Positions 34,810 to 44,578 of a DNA stretch of 64,000 nucleotides are shown piece by piece. Origin of the DNA: Pseudomonadota bacterium (GTDB lineage Bacteria > Pseudomonadota > Alphaproteobacteria > Micropepsales > Micropepsaceae); contig JAFEEQ010000015.1 in the NCBI GenBank assembly GCA_018241025.1, positions 62,001-126,000 on the forward strand, in the 5' to 3' direction. Positions within the stretch are counted from its first letter, which is position 1. Each line of letters opens with the position of its first letter. The notes under the pieces were generated by a model. That model ran no database searches, was not told the DNA's origin, and worked only from the letters and a program-made list of their open reading frames with translations. The translations under genes and the position numbers were made by a program.

Positions 34810-36627
34810 ATGCACGCCTATCGCACCCACACTTGCGGCCAGCTTCGCAAGGAACATGTCGGCCAGACCGTCCGACTGTCCGGCTGGGTCAATCGGCGCC
34901 GCGACCATGGCGGCCTGATCTTCATCGACCTGCGCGACCATTACGGCATCACTCAATGCGTGATCGAACCGGACGCGGCGGCCTTTCCGGCCTGCGACAA
35001 GGTTCGTTCCGAATGGGTGATCACGCTGACCGGAAAGGTGGTCGAGCGCTTCGCCGAGGCGGTGAACAAGGACCTGCCGACCGGCGAGGTCGAGATGCGG
35101 ATCGAGAGCATCGCCGTGCAGAGCGAGGCGCCCGAGCTGCCGCTGCCGGTGTTCGGCGACCTCGATTATCCGGAAGAGACGCGGCTGAAGTACCGCTTCC
35201 TCGACCTCAGGCGCGAAAGGCTGCATCGCAACATCGTGCTGCGCTCGAAGATCATCCAGTCGCTGCGCCAGCGCATGTTCGCGCAGGGCTTCACGGAGTA
35301 CCAGACGCCGATCCTCACCGCTTCGTCACCGGAAGGCGCGCGCGACTTCCTTGTGCCGTCGCGGCGTTACCCGGGGCATTTCTATGCGTTGCCGCAGGCG
35401 CCGCAGCAGTTCAAGCAGCTGATCATGGTCGCGGGTTTCGACCGCTACTTCCAGATCGCGCCCTGCTTCCGCGACGAGGACGGCCGCGCCGACCGCTCGC
35501 CGGGCGAGTTCTATCAGCTCGACATGGAGATGAGCTTCGTCACGCAGCAGGACGTGTTCGACGCGATCCAGCCTGTGCTGCTGGGCTGCTTCGAGGAGTT
35601 CGCGGAGGGCCGCAAGGTCTATCAGGAGGTGCCGCACATCACATATGAGGATGCGGCGCTGCTCTACGGCACCGACAAGCCGGACCTGCGCAACCCGATC
35701 ACGATTTGCGATGTGAGTGCAGTCTTTGCGCGCGACGACGTTGCGTTCAAGGCGTTCAAGGGCAAGACGGTGCGGGCCATTCCGGCGCCGGGCGCCGCGA
35801 GCCAGCCGCGTTCGTTCTTCGATAAGCTGAACGACTGGGCGCGCAGCGAGGGCGCGGCGGGTCTCGGTTACATCCAGCTCGAGAGCGACGGCGGCAAGAT
35901 CGTCGGCAAGGGCCCGATCGCGAAGTTCCTGTCGGACGAGGCGATGGCGGCGCTGGTCGCGCAAGCCGGCGTGCAGGCGGGCGATGCGGTGTTCTTCTCG
36001 GCCGATGCCAAGACCGACCGCGCGGCGAAGATCGCCGGGCTCGCGCGTACGCGCATCGGAACGGAGCTGAAGCTGATCGAGGAGAACGTCTTCAAGTTCT
36101 GCTGGATCGTCGACATGCCGATGTATGAGTGGAACGAGGACGAGAAGCGCATAGACTTCGGGCACAACCCGTTCTCGCTGCCGCAGTACGACACCGCCGC
36201 GTTCATGAACCTGAAAGCGGATTCGAGCCTGAACCAGGACGACCGCGAGAAGATACTGGGCATCAAGGTGTTCCAGTACGACATCGTCTGCAACGGCTAT
36301 GAGATGCTGTCGGGCGCGGTGCGCAACCGCGATCCCGAGGTGATGCTGAAGGCTTTCGAGCTCGCCGGCCATGGCCGCGATTTCACAGAAGCCAAGTTCG
36401 GCGGCATGCTGAACGCGTTCCGTCACGGCGCGCCGCCGCATGGCGGCTGCGCGGTGGGCCTGGAGCGTGTCGTGATGCTGCTCGCCGGCGAGGAGAACAT
36501 CCGCGAAGTCACGATGTTCCCGATGAACCAGCAGGGCCAGGACCTGCTGATGAATGCGCCGACGGAGGTGCTGCCGAAGCAACTGCGCGAACTCCACATC
36601 CGCGTGGTGCAGCCGGAGAAGGGGTGA
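34810..36627 (+). CDS. aspS: Aspartate-tRNA ligase
   Basis: 605 residues, bacterial-type class IIb synthetase. N-terminal OB-fold anticodon-binding domain (about 1-110, [21 protein letters not shown]), catalytic domain with motif 2 ([10 protein letters not shown]) and the ATP site [20 protein letters not shown], and the bacterial GAD insertion in the middle. Many Alphaproteobacteria use a non-discriminating enzyme that also charges tRNA-Asn; this cannot be read here. The frame is open far upstream as a shadow of the phosphatase. The GNAT-CHY gene follows after six bases. Confidence 0.96.
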   Translation: MHAYRTHTCGQLRKEHVGQTVRLSGWVNRRRDHGGLIFIDLRDHYGITQCVIEPDAAAFPACDKVRSEWVITLTGKVVERFAEAVNKDLPTGEVEMRIESIAVQSEAPELPLPVFGDLDYPEETRLKYRFLDLRRERLHRNIVLRSKIIQSLRQRMFAQGFTEYQTPILTASSPEGARDFLVPSRRYPGHFYALPQAPQQFKQLIMVAGFDRYFQIAPCFRDEDGRADRSPGEFYQLDMEMSFVTQQDVFDAIQPVLLGCFEEFAEGRKVYQEVPHITYEDAALLYGTDKPDLRNPITICDVSAVFARDDVAFKAFKGKTVRAIPAPGAASQPRSFFDKLNDWARSEGAAGLGYIQLESDGGKIVGKGPIAKFLSDEAMAALVAQAGVQAGDAVFFSADAKTDRAAKIAGLARTRIGTELKLIEENVFKFCWIVDMPMYEWNEDEKRIDFGHNPFSLPQYDTAAFMNLKADSSLNQDDREKILGIKVFQYDIVCNGYEMLSGAVRNRDPEVMLKAFELAGHGRDFTEAKFGGMLNAFRHGAPPHGGCAVGLERVVMLLAGEENIREVTMFPMNQQGQDLLMNAPTEVLPKQLRELHIRVVQPEKG

Positions 36628-36633
36628 ACGGCG

Positions 36634-37476
36634 ATGGGCGCTCCGCTGAATTTGCCGGAGCGCCTATCGGATGATCTGATCATTCTCGACGGCCACGCGC
36701 TGGCCGATGCCGAAACGCATTGGGCAGGCGAGGACACCGAAATGATCCGGCGTTTCGAGGCGCCAGGGCCGGCCACCGTCGCGCAGATCCGCGGCGCGAT
36801 CGGCCGCTGGATCGAAGGGCGCGCGAATGGCGGGCCGATGTTTGCCTATGCGTTGCGGGCCGGCGGCGCGCTGGCGGGCGGGTGCGAGGTTCGTTGGCTT
36901 GAGGCACCGGAGGGTGCGCTCAATCTTTCCTACTGGTGCTATCCGCAGTTTCGTGGGCGCGGATTGGTCGGGCGCGCAGTTGCACTCGTGCTGAATGCGG
37001 CCGCCACACTGCCGGGTGCTCGGCAGATCGAGGCGCATGTCGATCACGACAATCTCGCGTCGCGCCGTGTCGCCGAGCACGCGGGATTTCGCGAGCGGGG
37101 CAGCGTGACGGACAAAGCAGCACTTGGCGACGGCACCGTGACGCGTCTGCGCTATGTGCGGCCGCTGGTGCATGGTGTCGGTCTCGACGGCGAGACACGC
37201 TGCACGCACTGGCATTCGGAATTGGACGTGATCGCGATCCGGATGAATTGCTGCGGCATCTATTATGCCTGCAAGGACTGTCACGATGCGCTGTCGGATC
37301 ACCCGGCGCAGGTTTGGCCGCGTGCGGAATGGAATGCCGATGCCGTGTTGTGCGGCGCTTGCGTGCGCGAAATGAGCGTTCGGGACTATCTGGCTTGCGG
37401 CAATCGTTGCCCGTCCTGCGGCGCGGGGTTCAATCCCGGCTGCCGGACACATTATCACTTTTATTTCGAGCGTTGA
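36634..37476 (+). CDS. GNAT acetyltransferase fused to a CHY zinc-finger domain
   Basis: 280 residues in two parts. Residues about 1-172 form a GNAT domain of the RimJ/RimL type, with the acetyl-CoA loop YPQFRGRGLVGRAV and a helix DNLASRRVAEHAGF. Residues about 178-280 are a CHY zinc finger: RCTHWH, CCGIYYACKDCH, LCGACV, CPSCGAGFNPGCRTHYH, with all the Cys/His ligands of that family, best known from mitochondrial Hot13. The fusion suggests a modified protein substrate or metal/redox control of acetylation, but no function is known. The gene is in one frame without a break, so the fusion is real in this sequence. It follows aspS by six bases. Confidence 0.88.
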   Translation: MGAPLNLPERLSDDLIILDGHALADAETHWAGEDTEMIRRFEAPGPATVAQIRGAIGRWIEGRANGGPMFAYALRAGGALAGGCEVRWLEAPEGALNLSYWCYPQFRGRGLVGRAVALVLNAAATLPGARQIEAHVDHDNLASRRVAEHAGFRERGSVTDKAALGDGTVTRLRYVRPLVHGVGLDGETRCTHWHSELDVIAIRMNCCGIYYACKDCHDALSDHPAQVWPRAEWNADAVLCGACVREMSVRDYLACGNRCPSCGAGFNPGCRTHYHFYFER

Positions 37477-37485
37477 GGCTTGCCG

Positions 37486-38097
37486 TCAGCGCCGTGGGCG
37501 CAGGACCTTCGTCGTTCCGCGGCCCTCGGCCTGGATGTAGGTGATCGCATCCTCGACAGCGAGATGCTTCTCCACCAACGGCCAGGCGGCGCGGGCGCGT
37601 GCGGTTTCGCACATCGAGACGATGATGCGTCCGTTCGGCGCGAGCAACGCACGGTAGTGCGCCATCACCGCGGCCGGATCTTCAAAGTAGTTCACGCACT
37701 GATTGAAGATGATGAGGTCGAAACGCTTGTCGGTGTGAAAGCCGTCGGCAGGCGAGACAGCGAAGGTGGTGCGGAAGTCCGCGCGCGGCGCGGCCTGGGC
37801 GATTGCCTCGGCGGAGATGTCGATACCGAGGAACGCGCGGTAGGGGAGCAGCTTGAGCTTTTCGGCTAGCGCACCGGCGCCGCAGCCGACGTCCAGAATG
37901 GTGGCGGGCTTGAGGAACTGGCAGTAGCCGAGGATCGTGGCCTGGCCGGCGATGGAGCCGATGTCTTCGAGATAGTTCCAGTCGCCCTGGCGGTACTCCT
38001 TGTCCCAGGTCGAGACGCTGACGGTCTGCGGGCGGTAGCCAAGGACCCGGAATACCGGTCCGCTGACGATCTCCTTCAAAGCCTTCATCTTCCCCAT
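37486..38097 (-). CDS. Class I SAM-dependent methyltransferase
   Basis: 203 residues. Motif I is ILDVGCGAGALAEKL, followed by FLGIDISAEAI (acidic end of strand 2) and DLIIFNQCVNYF (motif IV region). The N-terminal 40 residues are unlike other parts of the family and would form a substrate cap. Substrate unknown. I chose the Met with GAGA upstream; a second Met three codons on has GGGGA closer and is as likely. Convergent with the GNAT-CHY gene (9-base gap), and 177 bases from atpF on the same strand. Confidence 0.8.
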   Translation of the reverse strand: MGKMKALKEIVSGPVFRVLGYRPQTVSVSTWDKEYRQGDWNYLEDIGSIAGQATILGYCQFLKPATILDVGCGAGALAEKLKLLPYRAFLGIDISAEAIAQAAPRADFRTTFAVSPADGFHTDKRFDLIIFNQCVNYFEDPAAVMAHYRALLAPNGRIIVSMCETARARAAWPLVEKHLAVEDAITYIQAEGRGTTKVLRPRR

Positions 38098-38274
38098 GCT
38101 CTCGGAATGCTTCGCCAAGCTCCGGCTTGCGCCATAGCGGGACGAAATCGGTGTTCGGGTCGGATTCATCCAAGAAACGTGCCGGAGAAGCCGCGATAAC
38201 GGCCCGTCAGATGGGCCGGGCACGGCTCGACGCATCGCGACGAACTTATCGCGCGGAACGGCAAAAAAACCGAT

Positions 38275-38766
38275 TCAGTTCAGCTTGCTGCCGATCGCCT
38301 TGATGCCGTCGCCGATGAGGGCAGAGGCCTTCTGGTCGGTCATGCGGGCGGCGATCAGCTTCTCGGCGGCGGCTGCGGCGGCATCGGCGGCGAGGGCGCG
38401 GATTTCGGCCATCGCGGTCGCTTCGGCCTGGGCGATCTTGTCTTCGGCGACCTTGGCGCGGCGTTCGATCTGCACGGTCAGCTGGGCGCGGGCATCGAGA
38501 GCGAAGCGCTCGGCCTCGGCCCTGGCATCGGTGACGATCTGTGCCGCTTCGGCTTCGGCGGACGCGGCCTTGGCCTTGAAGCCGGCGAGCAGGCCCTCGG
38601 CCTCTTCACGAAGCCGGCGGGCTTCGTCGAGTTCGGCCTTGATGGTGGCGGCGCGGGCGTCGAGCATCGTGCCGATCATCTTCGGCGCACCCGCATAGAG
38701 CAGGATGCCGATCACGATCAGGAAGCCGAGGGCGACCCAGGTTTCGGGATTGAGGAGCAGTTCCAT
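38275..38766 (-). CDS. atpF: ATP synthase F0 subunit b
   Basis: 163 residues. One N-terminal membrane helix (about 8-28) and a long helical coiled coil with charged and Ala-rich heptads that forms half of the peripheral stalk. Lies three bases after the b' gene. With b' it makes the b/b' heterodimer used by Alphaproteobacteria. It ends the F0 operon; the F1 genes are elsewhere. Confidence 0.93.
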   Translation of the reverse strand: MELLLNPETWVALGFLIVIGILLYAGAPKMIGTMLDARAATIKAELDEARRLREEAEGLLAGFKAKAASAEAEAAQIVTDARAEAERFALDARAQLTVQIERRAKVAEDKIAQAEATAMAEIRALAADAAAAAAEKLIAARMTDQKASALIGDGIKAIGSKLN

Positions 38767-38769
38767 CGC

Positions 38770-39318
38770 TCAGTTCCCCGTGACGCTGCGCACGGCAGCG
38801 GCGGCATCGTCCGTTCCGACGGTTTCGCCGGTGAGGCGGGCGACGATCTGCACGGCCGCATCGCTGGCGGCGCGGGAGACTTCGGCGCGGGCCGCGACGC
38901 GCATCTCGGCGATGCGGGTTTCGGCCTTGGCGACGTCTTCCTGCGCTTTGGCATCGGCCGCGGCTTTGGCGCGGTCGATCTCGTCGGTGATCGTCTTGCG
39001 GTTGGCTTCGGCCAGTGCCTGGGCACGGGCCTTGGCGCCGGCAAGCGCCGTCTGGTAGGCGCCGTTGGCCGCATCGGCATCGCCGCGCGCGGCCTGGGCC
39101 GAGCCCAGATCGGCGTTGATCTGGCCGCGGCGGGCGGAAATCGTGCCCGCGATGCGCGGCCCGGCGACACGCCACAGCACGACGAACAGGAAGGCGAAGG
39201 TTACCGCCAGCCAGAAGAACTGGCTGGGGAAGGTCTCCGTCTTGAACGGCGGGAAGCCGGCGGGCTCATGGCCGCCGGGCGCTCCGGTCGTCTCGCTCGT
39301 GCTGGGCGTCTCGGCCAT
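38770..39318 (-). CDS. ATP synthase F0 subunit b'
   Basis: 182 residues. A Pro/Gly-rich N-terminus of about 28 residues, a membrane helix (about 30-52, FFWLAVTFAFLFVVLWRVAG) and a long Ala/Glu-rich coiled coil. This is the second peripheral-stalk subunit found in photosynthetic bacteria, chloroplasts and Alphaproteobacteria (often named atpG or atpF'). It begins one base after the atpE stop. Confidence 0.93.
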   Translation of the reverse strand: MAETPSTSETTGAPGGHEPAGFPPFKTETFPSQFFWLAVTFAFLFVVLWRVAGPRIAGTISARRGQINADLGSAQAARGDADAANGAYQTALAGAKARAQALAEANRKTITDEIDRAKAAADAKAQEDVAKAETRIAEMRVAARAEVSRAASDAAVQIVARLTGETVGTDDAAAAVRSVTGN

Positions 39319-39319
39319 C

Positions 39320-39547
39320 TTAGAACGCGAACAGGATGAGGAGCGCGATCACGAGACCGAACAGGCCGGTCGCTTCGCAGAGCGCGAAGCCGAGCAGCAG
39401 GTTGGTCTGCTGGGTCGCCGCGGCGCCCGGGTTGCGCAGAGCGCCCGAGAGATAGCTGCCGAACACGTTGCCGATGCCGATACCGGCGCCGACGAGCGCG
39501 ATGCAGGCGAGGCCGGCACCGATCATCTTTGCTGCTGCGAGATCCAT
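39320..39547 (-). CDS. atpE: ATP synthase F0 subunit c
   Basis: 75 residues, a two-helix hairpin that forms the proton-driven c ring. The essential carboxylate is the Glu in [11 protein letters not shown] in helix 2; the glycine-rich helix 1 has [11 protein letters not shown]. No Na+-type Gln/Ser-Thr pattern is obvious, so protons are the likely coupling ion. It follows atpB by 20 bases on the minus strand. Confidence 0.95.
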   Translation of the reverse strand: MDLAAAKMIGAGLACIALVGAGIGIGNVFGSYLSGALRNPGAAATQQTNLLLGFALCEATGLFGLVIALLILFAF

Positions 39548-39567
39548 GGTGATTTCCTTCTTGAGAA

Positions 39568-40329
39568 CTAGTGGTGGTCGTGGAGGTGGAGAGCTTCGTT
39601 GAGATAGATGCAGGTCAGGATCGCGAAGACATAGGCCTGCAGAAAGGCGACAAGCAGCTCGAGCAACATGATCGCCACGATCAGCGCCATCGGAGCGAGC
39701 GAGAGCACCGAAAGGATGCCGCCGGCGCCGCCGAGAAGAACAACGAAGCCGCCGAACACCGCCAGCATGGTGTGGCCGGCGAGCATGTTGGCGAAGAGAC
39801 GAACCGAAAGCGAGATCGGGCGGGTGAGGAACGAGATCAGTTCGATCGGCACCAGGAGGAAGAGCAGGGGCAACGGCGCGTGCGGCACGAAGAGACGGAG
39901 GAAGCCGATGCCGTGCTTGGCAAAGCCCACTACGATCACCGTCAGGATGACGAGCGAGGCAAGCGCGAAGGTCACCGCGATCTGGCTGGTGACCGTGAAC
40001 GAACCCGGGATCATGCCGAAGAAGTTCGAGAACAGCACGAACATGAAGATCGTGAAGACGAAGGGGAAGAATTTGAGGCCGTCTTCGCCCGCGGCGCTGT
40101 TGAGCATGCCGGCGACGAATTCGTAGGACATCTCCGCCATCGACTGGGTGCGCGATGGCACCAGCGCGCGGCGCGACATGGCGAAGGTGAGGAACAGCGC
40201 GGAGGCCACCGTGACGATGATCATCAGCAGCGCCTGGTTGGTGAAAAAGATCGGATGACCGGCGATGTGCAGGAGCGGCTGCTCAATGAGCGGCTTGACC
40301 TCGAACTGCTCCATCGGATTCAGCGCCAC
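39568..40329 (-). CDS. atpB: ATP synthase F0 subunit a
   Basis: 253 residues with five or six hydrophobic helices. The essential Arg of the proton path is in [15 protein letters not shown]; the last helix [18 protein letters not shown] carries the Gln/Glu residues of the exit channel. The C-terminal His-rich end (HLHDHH) is common in alphaproteobacterial subunit a. It lies three bases after atpI. Confidence 0.95.
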   Translation of the reverse strand: MALNPMEQFEVKPLIEQPLLHIAGHPIFFTNQALLMIIVTVASALFLTFAMSRRALVPSRTQSMAEMSYEFVAGMLNSAAGEDGLKFFPFVFTIFMFVLFSNFFGMIPGSFTVTSQIAVTFALASLVILTVIVVGFAKHGIGFLRLFVPHAPLPLLFLLVPIELISFLTRPISLSVRLFANMLAGHTMLAVFGGFVVLLGGAGGILSVLSLAPMALIVAIMLLELLVAFLQAYVFAILTCIYLNEALHLHDHH

Positions 40330-40332
40330 GGC

Positions 40333-40680
40333 TCAACCTTCCTCGTCGTCGTCCGCCACGGAGGGACCCTGTCCCGCCATCCCGGCGTTGATCTCTTGCG
40401 CCGCGCGCATCACGCCGCGAATCCCGGCGGCTGCGCCCAGCAGGAAAAACACGATGAGGAAAACCGGCCTGGTGTGGATACCGAAATATCCGAGCAGCCA
40501 GTCGACGCCCCATCCAAACGCGCCGCCAACCACGAGCGCGGCCACGAGCTCCGTCGCGAAACGGAAAGCGATGCCCATCGAGGTCTGCGGAGGCGCCGTT
40601 TTGCGCACCGCGTGCTTCGCCTGGGCTTCATCCAGCCGCTTGCCGAGATCGCGCAGGCTCTGAGGGTCCTGAGCTGGCAT
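40333..40680 (-). CDS. atpI: ATP synthase assembly protein AtpI
   Basis: 115 residues. A charged N-terminus of about 40 residues, then two membrane helices (about 43-63 and 72-95) with a Gly-rich turn, typical of the alphaproteobacterial AtpI that helps c-ring assembly or ion handling. I start at the ATG with GGGGAG eight bases upstream; a TTG two codons earlier would leave only two bases to that Shine-Dalgarno. It is first in the F0 operon, with a strong promoter about 70 bases upstream. Confidence 0.88.
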   Translation of the reverse strand: MPAQDPQSLRDLGKRLDEAQAKHAVRKTAPPQTSMGIAFRFATELVAALVVGGAFGWGVDWLLGYFGIHTRPVFLIVFFLLGAAAGIRGVMRAAQEINAGMAGQGPSVADDDEEG

Positions 40681-40751
40681 GCTCAAATCTCCCCGTCTGG
40701 TGCAGAAAATCCGCGCAAAATCGGCCTTCGCGGCTGCTCGAAGGCGCGCGG

Positions 40752-40780
40752 AACATAGGGGTGGGTCTGAAACGTGTCAA
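40752..40780 (-). promoter_or_regulatory. Sigma-70-type promoter of the atpI-B-E-F'-F operon
   Basis: On the minus strand a perfect -35 box TTGACA (40775-40780), 17 bases, then TATGTT (40752-40757). The predicted start leaves an untranslated leader of about 60 bases before the atpI ATG. Confidence 0.75.
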
Positions 40781-40928
40781 TGACGCAAGAATTGAATTAA
40801 GTGCCTGATATAGAAAGGTGAATTAGAGGCGCGGCGAAATGCGCGCGGGTTCCCTTTGCTTCGTGTTGGAGATCGCGATGAATCACTCGTGGAGGGTCGA
40901 GTTGTCCGTTTTCACCAATTCCAAATCC

Positions 40929-41012
40929 GTCATGGCCGGCCCTGTGCCGGCCATCCATGATCTCACTGCTGCTTGGGTGATCTTGGATCGCCGGGACAAG
41001 CCCTGCGATGAC
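40929..41012. repeat. Palindromic repeat sharing both halves with the element at 57866
   Basis: Left half GTCATGGCCGGCCC with GGCCATCCATGA forms a hairpin, right half is GATCTTGGATCGCCGGGACAA (last bases cut here) ending in GCGATGAC. Both halves recur, with a longer centre, at 57866-57993. The rest of the gap between atpI and smc (40781-40928 and 41013-41122) has one more small hairpin and no gene that I can support. Confidence 0.75.
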
Positions 41013-41085
41013 GGTTGAGAGAGAATGGAAACAGCACGTCCTCTTGGCGGCGGCTACAGCTGAGAACTGCAGATTCGCATGATCC

Positions 41086-41110
41086 CGAGGTGCGAGCGAA
41101 GCGAGCCTCG
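41086..41110. repeat. Small REP-like hairpin downstream of smc
   Basis: CGAGG and CCTCG arms enclose a self-complementary GCGAGCGAAGCGAG-type core. It lies 12 bases past the smc stop on that strand and may also work as its transcript end, though no T run follows. Confidence 0.5.
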
Positions 41111-41122
41111 AAGTACGACGCG

Positions 41123-44100
41123 CTACTCCGCCGCCACCTTCTCCGCTTCCGCGAGCGTCACCGAGACCAGCTGGCTGACGCCGCGTTCGGCCATCGTCAC
41201 GCCGAAGAGGCGGTGCATCCGGCTCATCGTCAGGGCGTGGTGGGTGATGACCAGGAAGCGGGTGTCGGTCAGACGGGTCATCTCGTCGAGCAGGTTGCAG
41301 AAGCGCTCGACATTGGCGTCGTCGAGCGGGGCATCGACCTCGTCCAGCACGCAGACCGGCGCCGGGTTCACGAGGAACACGGCAAAGATCAGCGCCATCG
41401 CCGTCAGCGCCTGCTCGCCGCCCGAGAGCAGCGCGAGCGATTGGAGCTTCTTGCCCGGCGGGCGGGCGAAGATCTCGAGGCCGGCTTCGAGCGGGTCTTC
41501 GGACTCGGTCAGTGTCAGTTTGGCTTCGCCGCCCTCGAACAGCTTGGTGAAGAGGGTCTGGAAGTTGTTGTTGACCATCTCGAAGGAGGCGATGAGGCGT
41601 TCGCGGCCTTCCTTGTTGAGGCTGGTGATGCCACGGCGCAAGCGTTCGATCGCGCCGGTGAGATCGTCGCGGTCGGTGGTGAGCGTGGTGAGACGTGCTT
41701 CCTGCTCAGCGGCTTCTTCTTCGGCGCACAAATTCACGCCGCCGAGCTGCTCGCGCTCCTGCTTCAGCTTCTCGACGCGCTTGTCGGCCTGTTCGAGCGG
41801 CGGGAGTTCTTCGTCGTCCTTGATCTCGGCGCGTTCCGGCAGCTCTTCCGGCGTTGCTTCGAGTTCGTCGCGAATGCGGTCGCGCAGTTCGTTGAGGCGC
41901 GCGGCCGCGGCTTCCGAGAGTGCTTGTGTGCGGGCACGTTCCTCGCGCGCGGCGGAAAGTGCAGCGTCGGCGGATTTCGCCGCCTTGTCGGCTTCGGCGA
42001 GCGCGGTTTCGGCGACGGCGCGGGCATCGGCTGCGGTCTGACGCGCGGCGTCGGCGGTGGCGATGGCGTCGAGCAGGCTGCCGCGCTTGGCGGCGATCTC
42101 TTCAGGCAAGGCCTCGGCGGCGGTCAGTTCGATGCTGAGGGCTTCGCGCCGGCTTTCGAGGTCTTCGATGTGCCGTGTCGCGGCGCCACGTCGTTCTTCC
42201 CAGCGTGTGCGCTCGTCGGCGATGGCGCCGAGGCGGCGCATGCGCGCTTCGCCTTCGCGCTTCAGGCCATCGAGTGTGGCGCGGGCTTCCGACGATGCGG
42301 TGCGTGCTTCGGCCGTGCGGGCGCGGGCGGTTGCGCTGTCCTGCGTGAGCGCGACGCCGTCACCGAGTTGTTCGAGATCGGCTTCGGCGGCGCGGCGGGA
42401 TTCGAGCGCGGCTTCGTTCGATTGCGTCAGGCGGCGGATTTCGGCTTCGAGCTGCGCGAGCTGCGAGGCGCGTTCGGCAGCGGCGCGCGCGGCCTTGGCG
42501 GAGAAATCCTGCGCCGCGATCAGCGCCTGATTGGTCGTGCGCTGCTCGTTGTCGGCGCCGCGTTCGGCCTCGCGGGCGGCAAGCGTCGCGTCCTTCGCCG
42601 CTGTCCAGGTCGCGAAGACGTCGCTGCGCAGGGCGCGCGCGGCTTCGATCTCGGCATCGAGCGCGACGAGGCGGTTCTTCTGCGAGAGGCGAATGGCGGC
42701 GGCCGACGGGGCATCGGCGGAAGCCGAATAGCCGTCCCAACGCCACAGATCGCCGCGCGGGGAGACCAGACGCTGGCCGGGCTTGAGCAGTGGCTGAAGC
42801 GCCTTGCCCTGATCGGGGAAGACAATGCCGGTGAAGGACAGGCGGCGGGCGAGCGCCGGCGGTGCCTGCACGAATTCGGTGAGGGTGCGCGCGCCATCGG
42901 GCAGGGGCGCGGCTTCGTCATAGGCACCGAGATCGCGCCAGTGATGCGGCGAGGCTTCATCGAGCGGCGCCTCGAGGTCGTCGCCCAGCGCCGCGGCTAG
43001 GGCGGCTTCGTAGCCGGGCTGAACTGCGATGGCATCGACCAGCGGCGGGAAGAGATCCTGGCCCTGCGGACGCAGCAGATCGCCGAGCGCCTTGGCTTCG
43101 GCGGAGAGGCGCTGCAATTCGCGCTCGGCCTCGTCGAGCGGCGTGCGAGCATCGGCTTCGGCGGCTTGCGCGGAGGCAAGCGCATCGCGTGCGGCGGATG
43201 CTGCAGTGCGGGCCTCGTCGGCCCTGGCGCGCGCCGCTTCGGCGGCGGCTTCGGCGGCTACGACGTCCGGCGCCTGGGCGGCATCCTGCATCGCGCGGTC
43301 GAGACGGGTACGGGCTTCGCCAAGTTGCGCCGCGCTGCTGTCGGCGAGAGCGGAGGCAAGTTGGCGCGAGCGTTCGGCGCTCGCCTTGCGCGCGTTCCAG
43401 TCGGCGAGTTCGGCGGTCAGGCGTTCGAGCGTCTTCTCGGCTTCGGCGAGGGCTTCGGCGAGATTGACTGCCGTGGTTTCGGCTTCGGCATGCTCGTCGG
43501 CCGAGCGCGCGATGGCGCCTTCGAGGGTCTCGGCCTCGGCAGCGAGCGTGGTCAGCGCGGCCTGGGCGTCGTTGTCGAGTGCGCGTTCGCGCTCGATGTC
43601 GGCTTCGGTCTGGCCGATACGCTGGCGCAGGCGTTGCGCGGTTTCGCGGGCACGGGCCTCTTCCTCGTCGAGTTGTTCGCGCGCGACGGTGAGGCGGTGC
43701 AGGGCGGCGTTGCGCTCGGCCTCGGCTTCGCGCAGCGGCGGCAGTTCGGCGGCGGACGTCGCCTGGATGGTCGATGCTTCGGCGGCAAGCGCGGTGCAGG
43801 TCTCGACCGCGGCAGCTGCGGCGCTGAGTTCTTCCTCGGCGGCGCGCATACGCAGTTCGGCGGCGGTCCAGCGCAAATGATGCGCGAGGGCTTCAGCCTT
43901 GCGGATGTGGCCGGAGAGATTGCGGTAACGCGAGGCCTGGCGCGCCTGACGCTTCAGGCTGGCAAGCTGGCCTTCGACTTCGCGGATGACATCGTCGAGG
44001 CGGCTGAGATTCGTTTCGGCGGCGCGCAGGCGCAGCTCTGCCTCATGACGGCGCTGATGCAGGCCGGAGATGCCGGCGGCTTCTTCCAGAATGGCGCGGC

Positions 44101-44578
44101 GGGCGAGCGGCTTCTGGCTGATGAGCAGCCCGATCTGGCCCTGACGCACGAAGGCGGTCGAGCCGGCACCGGAGGAAGCGTCGGCGAAGAAGAGCTGGAC
44201 ATCTTTCTGGCGGACGTCGCGGCCATTGATGCGGTAGACGCTGCCAGCCTCGCGTTCGATGCGGCGGGTGATCTCGATCTGGTCGTATTCGTTCCAGGCG
44301 CCCGAGGCGGTGCGGTCGGCGTTGTCTACAAAGAGCGTGACTTCGGCCATGTTGCGGGCCGGGCGGCCGCCGGAGCCGGCGAAGATCACGTCGTCCATCT
44401 CGCCGCCGCGCAGCGAGGTTGGGCGGGTTTCGCCCATCACCCAGCGCAGGGCGTCGAACAGGTTGGACTTGCCGCAGCCGTTCGGACCGACGACGGAGGT
44501 CAGCCCGGGTTCGATGAACAACTCGGTCGGCTCGACGAAGCTCTTGAAGCCCGAAAGTCTCAGCCTGGTGAATTTCAA
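41123..44578 (-). CDS. smc: Chromosome segregation protein SMC
   Basis: 1151 residues. N-terminal head with Walker A GPNGCGKSN near 32, two long coiled coils (very Ala/Glu/Arg-rich), a hinge in the middle (about 500-640, with the basic, Gly-containing strands), and the C-terminal head with signature LSGGEQALTAMALIF and Walker B VCVLDEVDAPLDD. With ScpA and ScpB, also in this window, it forms the condensin that organises the chromosome. The start is taken at TTG so the protein begins KFTRLRLSGFKSFVEP, as in relatives; no ATG fits. Confidence 0.95.
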   Translation of the reverse strand: MKFTRLRLSGFKSFVEPTELFIEPGLTSVVGPNGCGKSNLFDALRWVMGETRPTSLRGGEMDDVIFAGSGGRPARNMAEVTLFVDNADRTASGAWNEYDQIEITRRIEREAGSVYRINGRDVRQKDVQLFFADASSGAGSTAFVRQGQIGLLISQKPLARRAILEEAAGISGLHQRRHEAELRLRAAETNLSRLDDVIREVEGQLASLKRQARQASRYRNLSGHIRKAEALAHHLRWTAAELRMRAAEEELSAAAAAVETCTALAAEASTIQATSAAELPPLREAEAERNAALHRLTVAREQLDEEEARARETAQRLRQRIGQTEADIERERALDNDAQAALTTLAAEAETLEGAIARSADEHAEAETTAVNLAEALAEAEKTLERLTAELADWNARKASAERSRQLASALADSSAAQLGEARTRLDRAMQDAAQAPDVVAAEAAAEAARARADEARTAASAARDALASAQAAEADARTPLDEAERELQRLSAEAKALGDLLRPQGQDLFPPLVDAIAVQPGYEAALAAALGDDLEAPLDEASPHHWRDLGAYDEAAPLPDGARTLTEFVQAPPALARRLSFTGIVFPDQGKALQPLLKPGQRLVSPRGDLWRWDGYSASADAPSAAAIRLSQKNRLVALDAEIEAARALRSDVFATWTAAKDATLAAREAERGADNEQRTTNQALIAAQDFSAKAARAAAERASQLAQLEAEIRRLTQSNEAALESRRAAEADLEQLGDGVALTQDSATARARTAEARTASSEARATLDGLKREGEARMRRLGAIADERTRWEERRGAATRHIEDLESRREALSIELTAAEALPEEIAAKRGSLLDAIATADAARQTAADARAVAETALAEADKAAKSADAALSAAREERARTQALSEAAAARLNELRDRIRDELEATPEELPERAEIKDDEELPPLEQADKRVEKLKQEREQLGGVNLCAEEEAAEQEARLTTLTTDRDDLTGAIERLRRGITSLNKEGRERLIASFEMVNNNFQTLFTKLFEGGEAKLTLTESEDPLEAGLEIFARPPGKKLQSLALLSGGEQALTAMALIFAVFLVNPAPVCVLDEVDAPLDDANVERFCNLLDEMTRLTDTRFLVITHHALTMSRMHRLFGVTMAERGVSQLVSVTLAEAEKVAAE

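Noticed and set aside
41015..43000. 661-residue plus-strand open frame rich in Gly, Phe and Ala
   Set aside because: Antisense of smc; Gly/Phe-rich shadow of the Ala/Glu codons in the coiled coil, not a real repeat protein.
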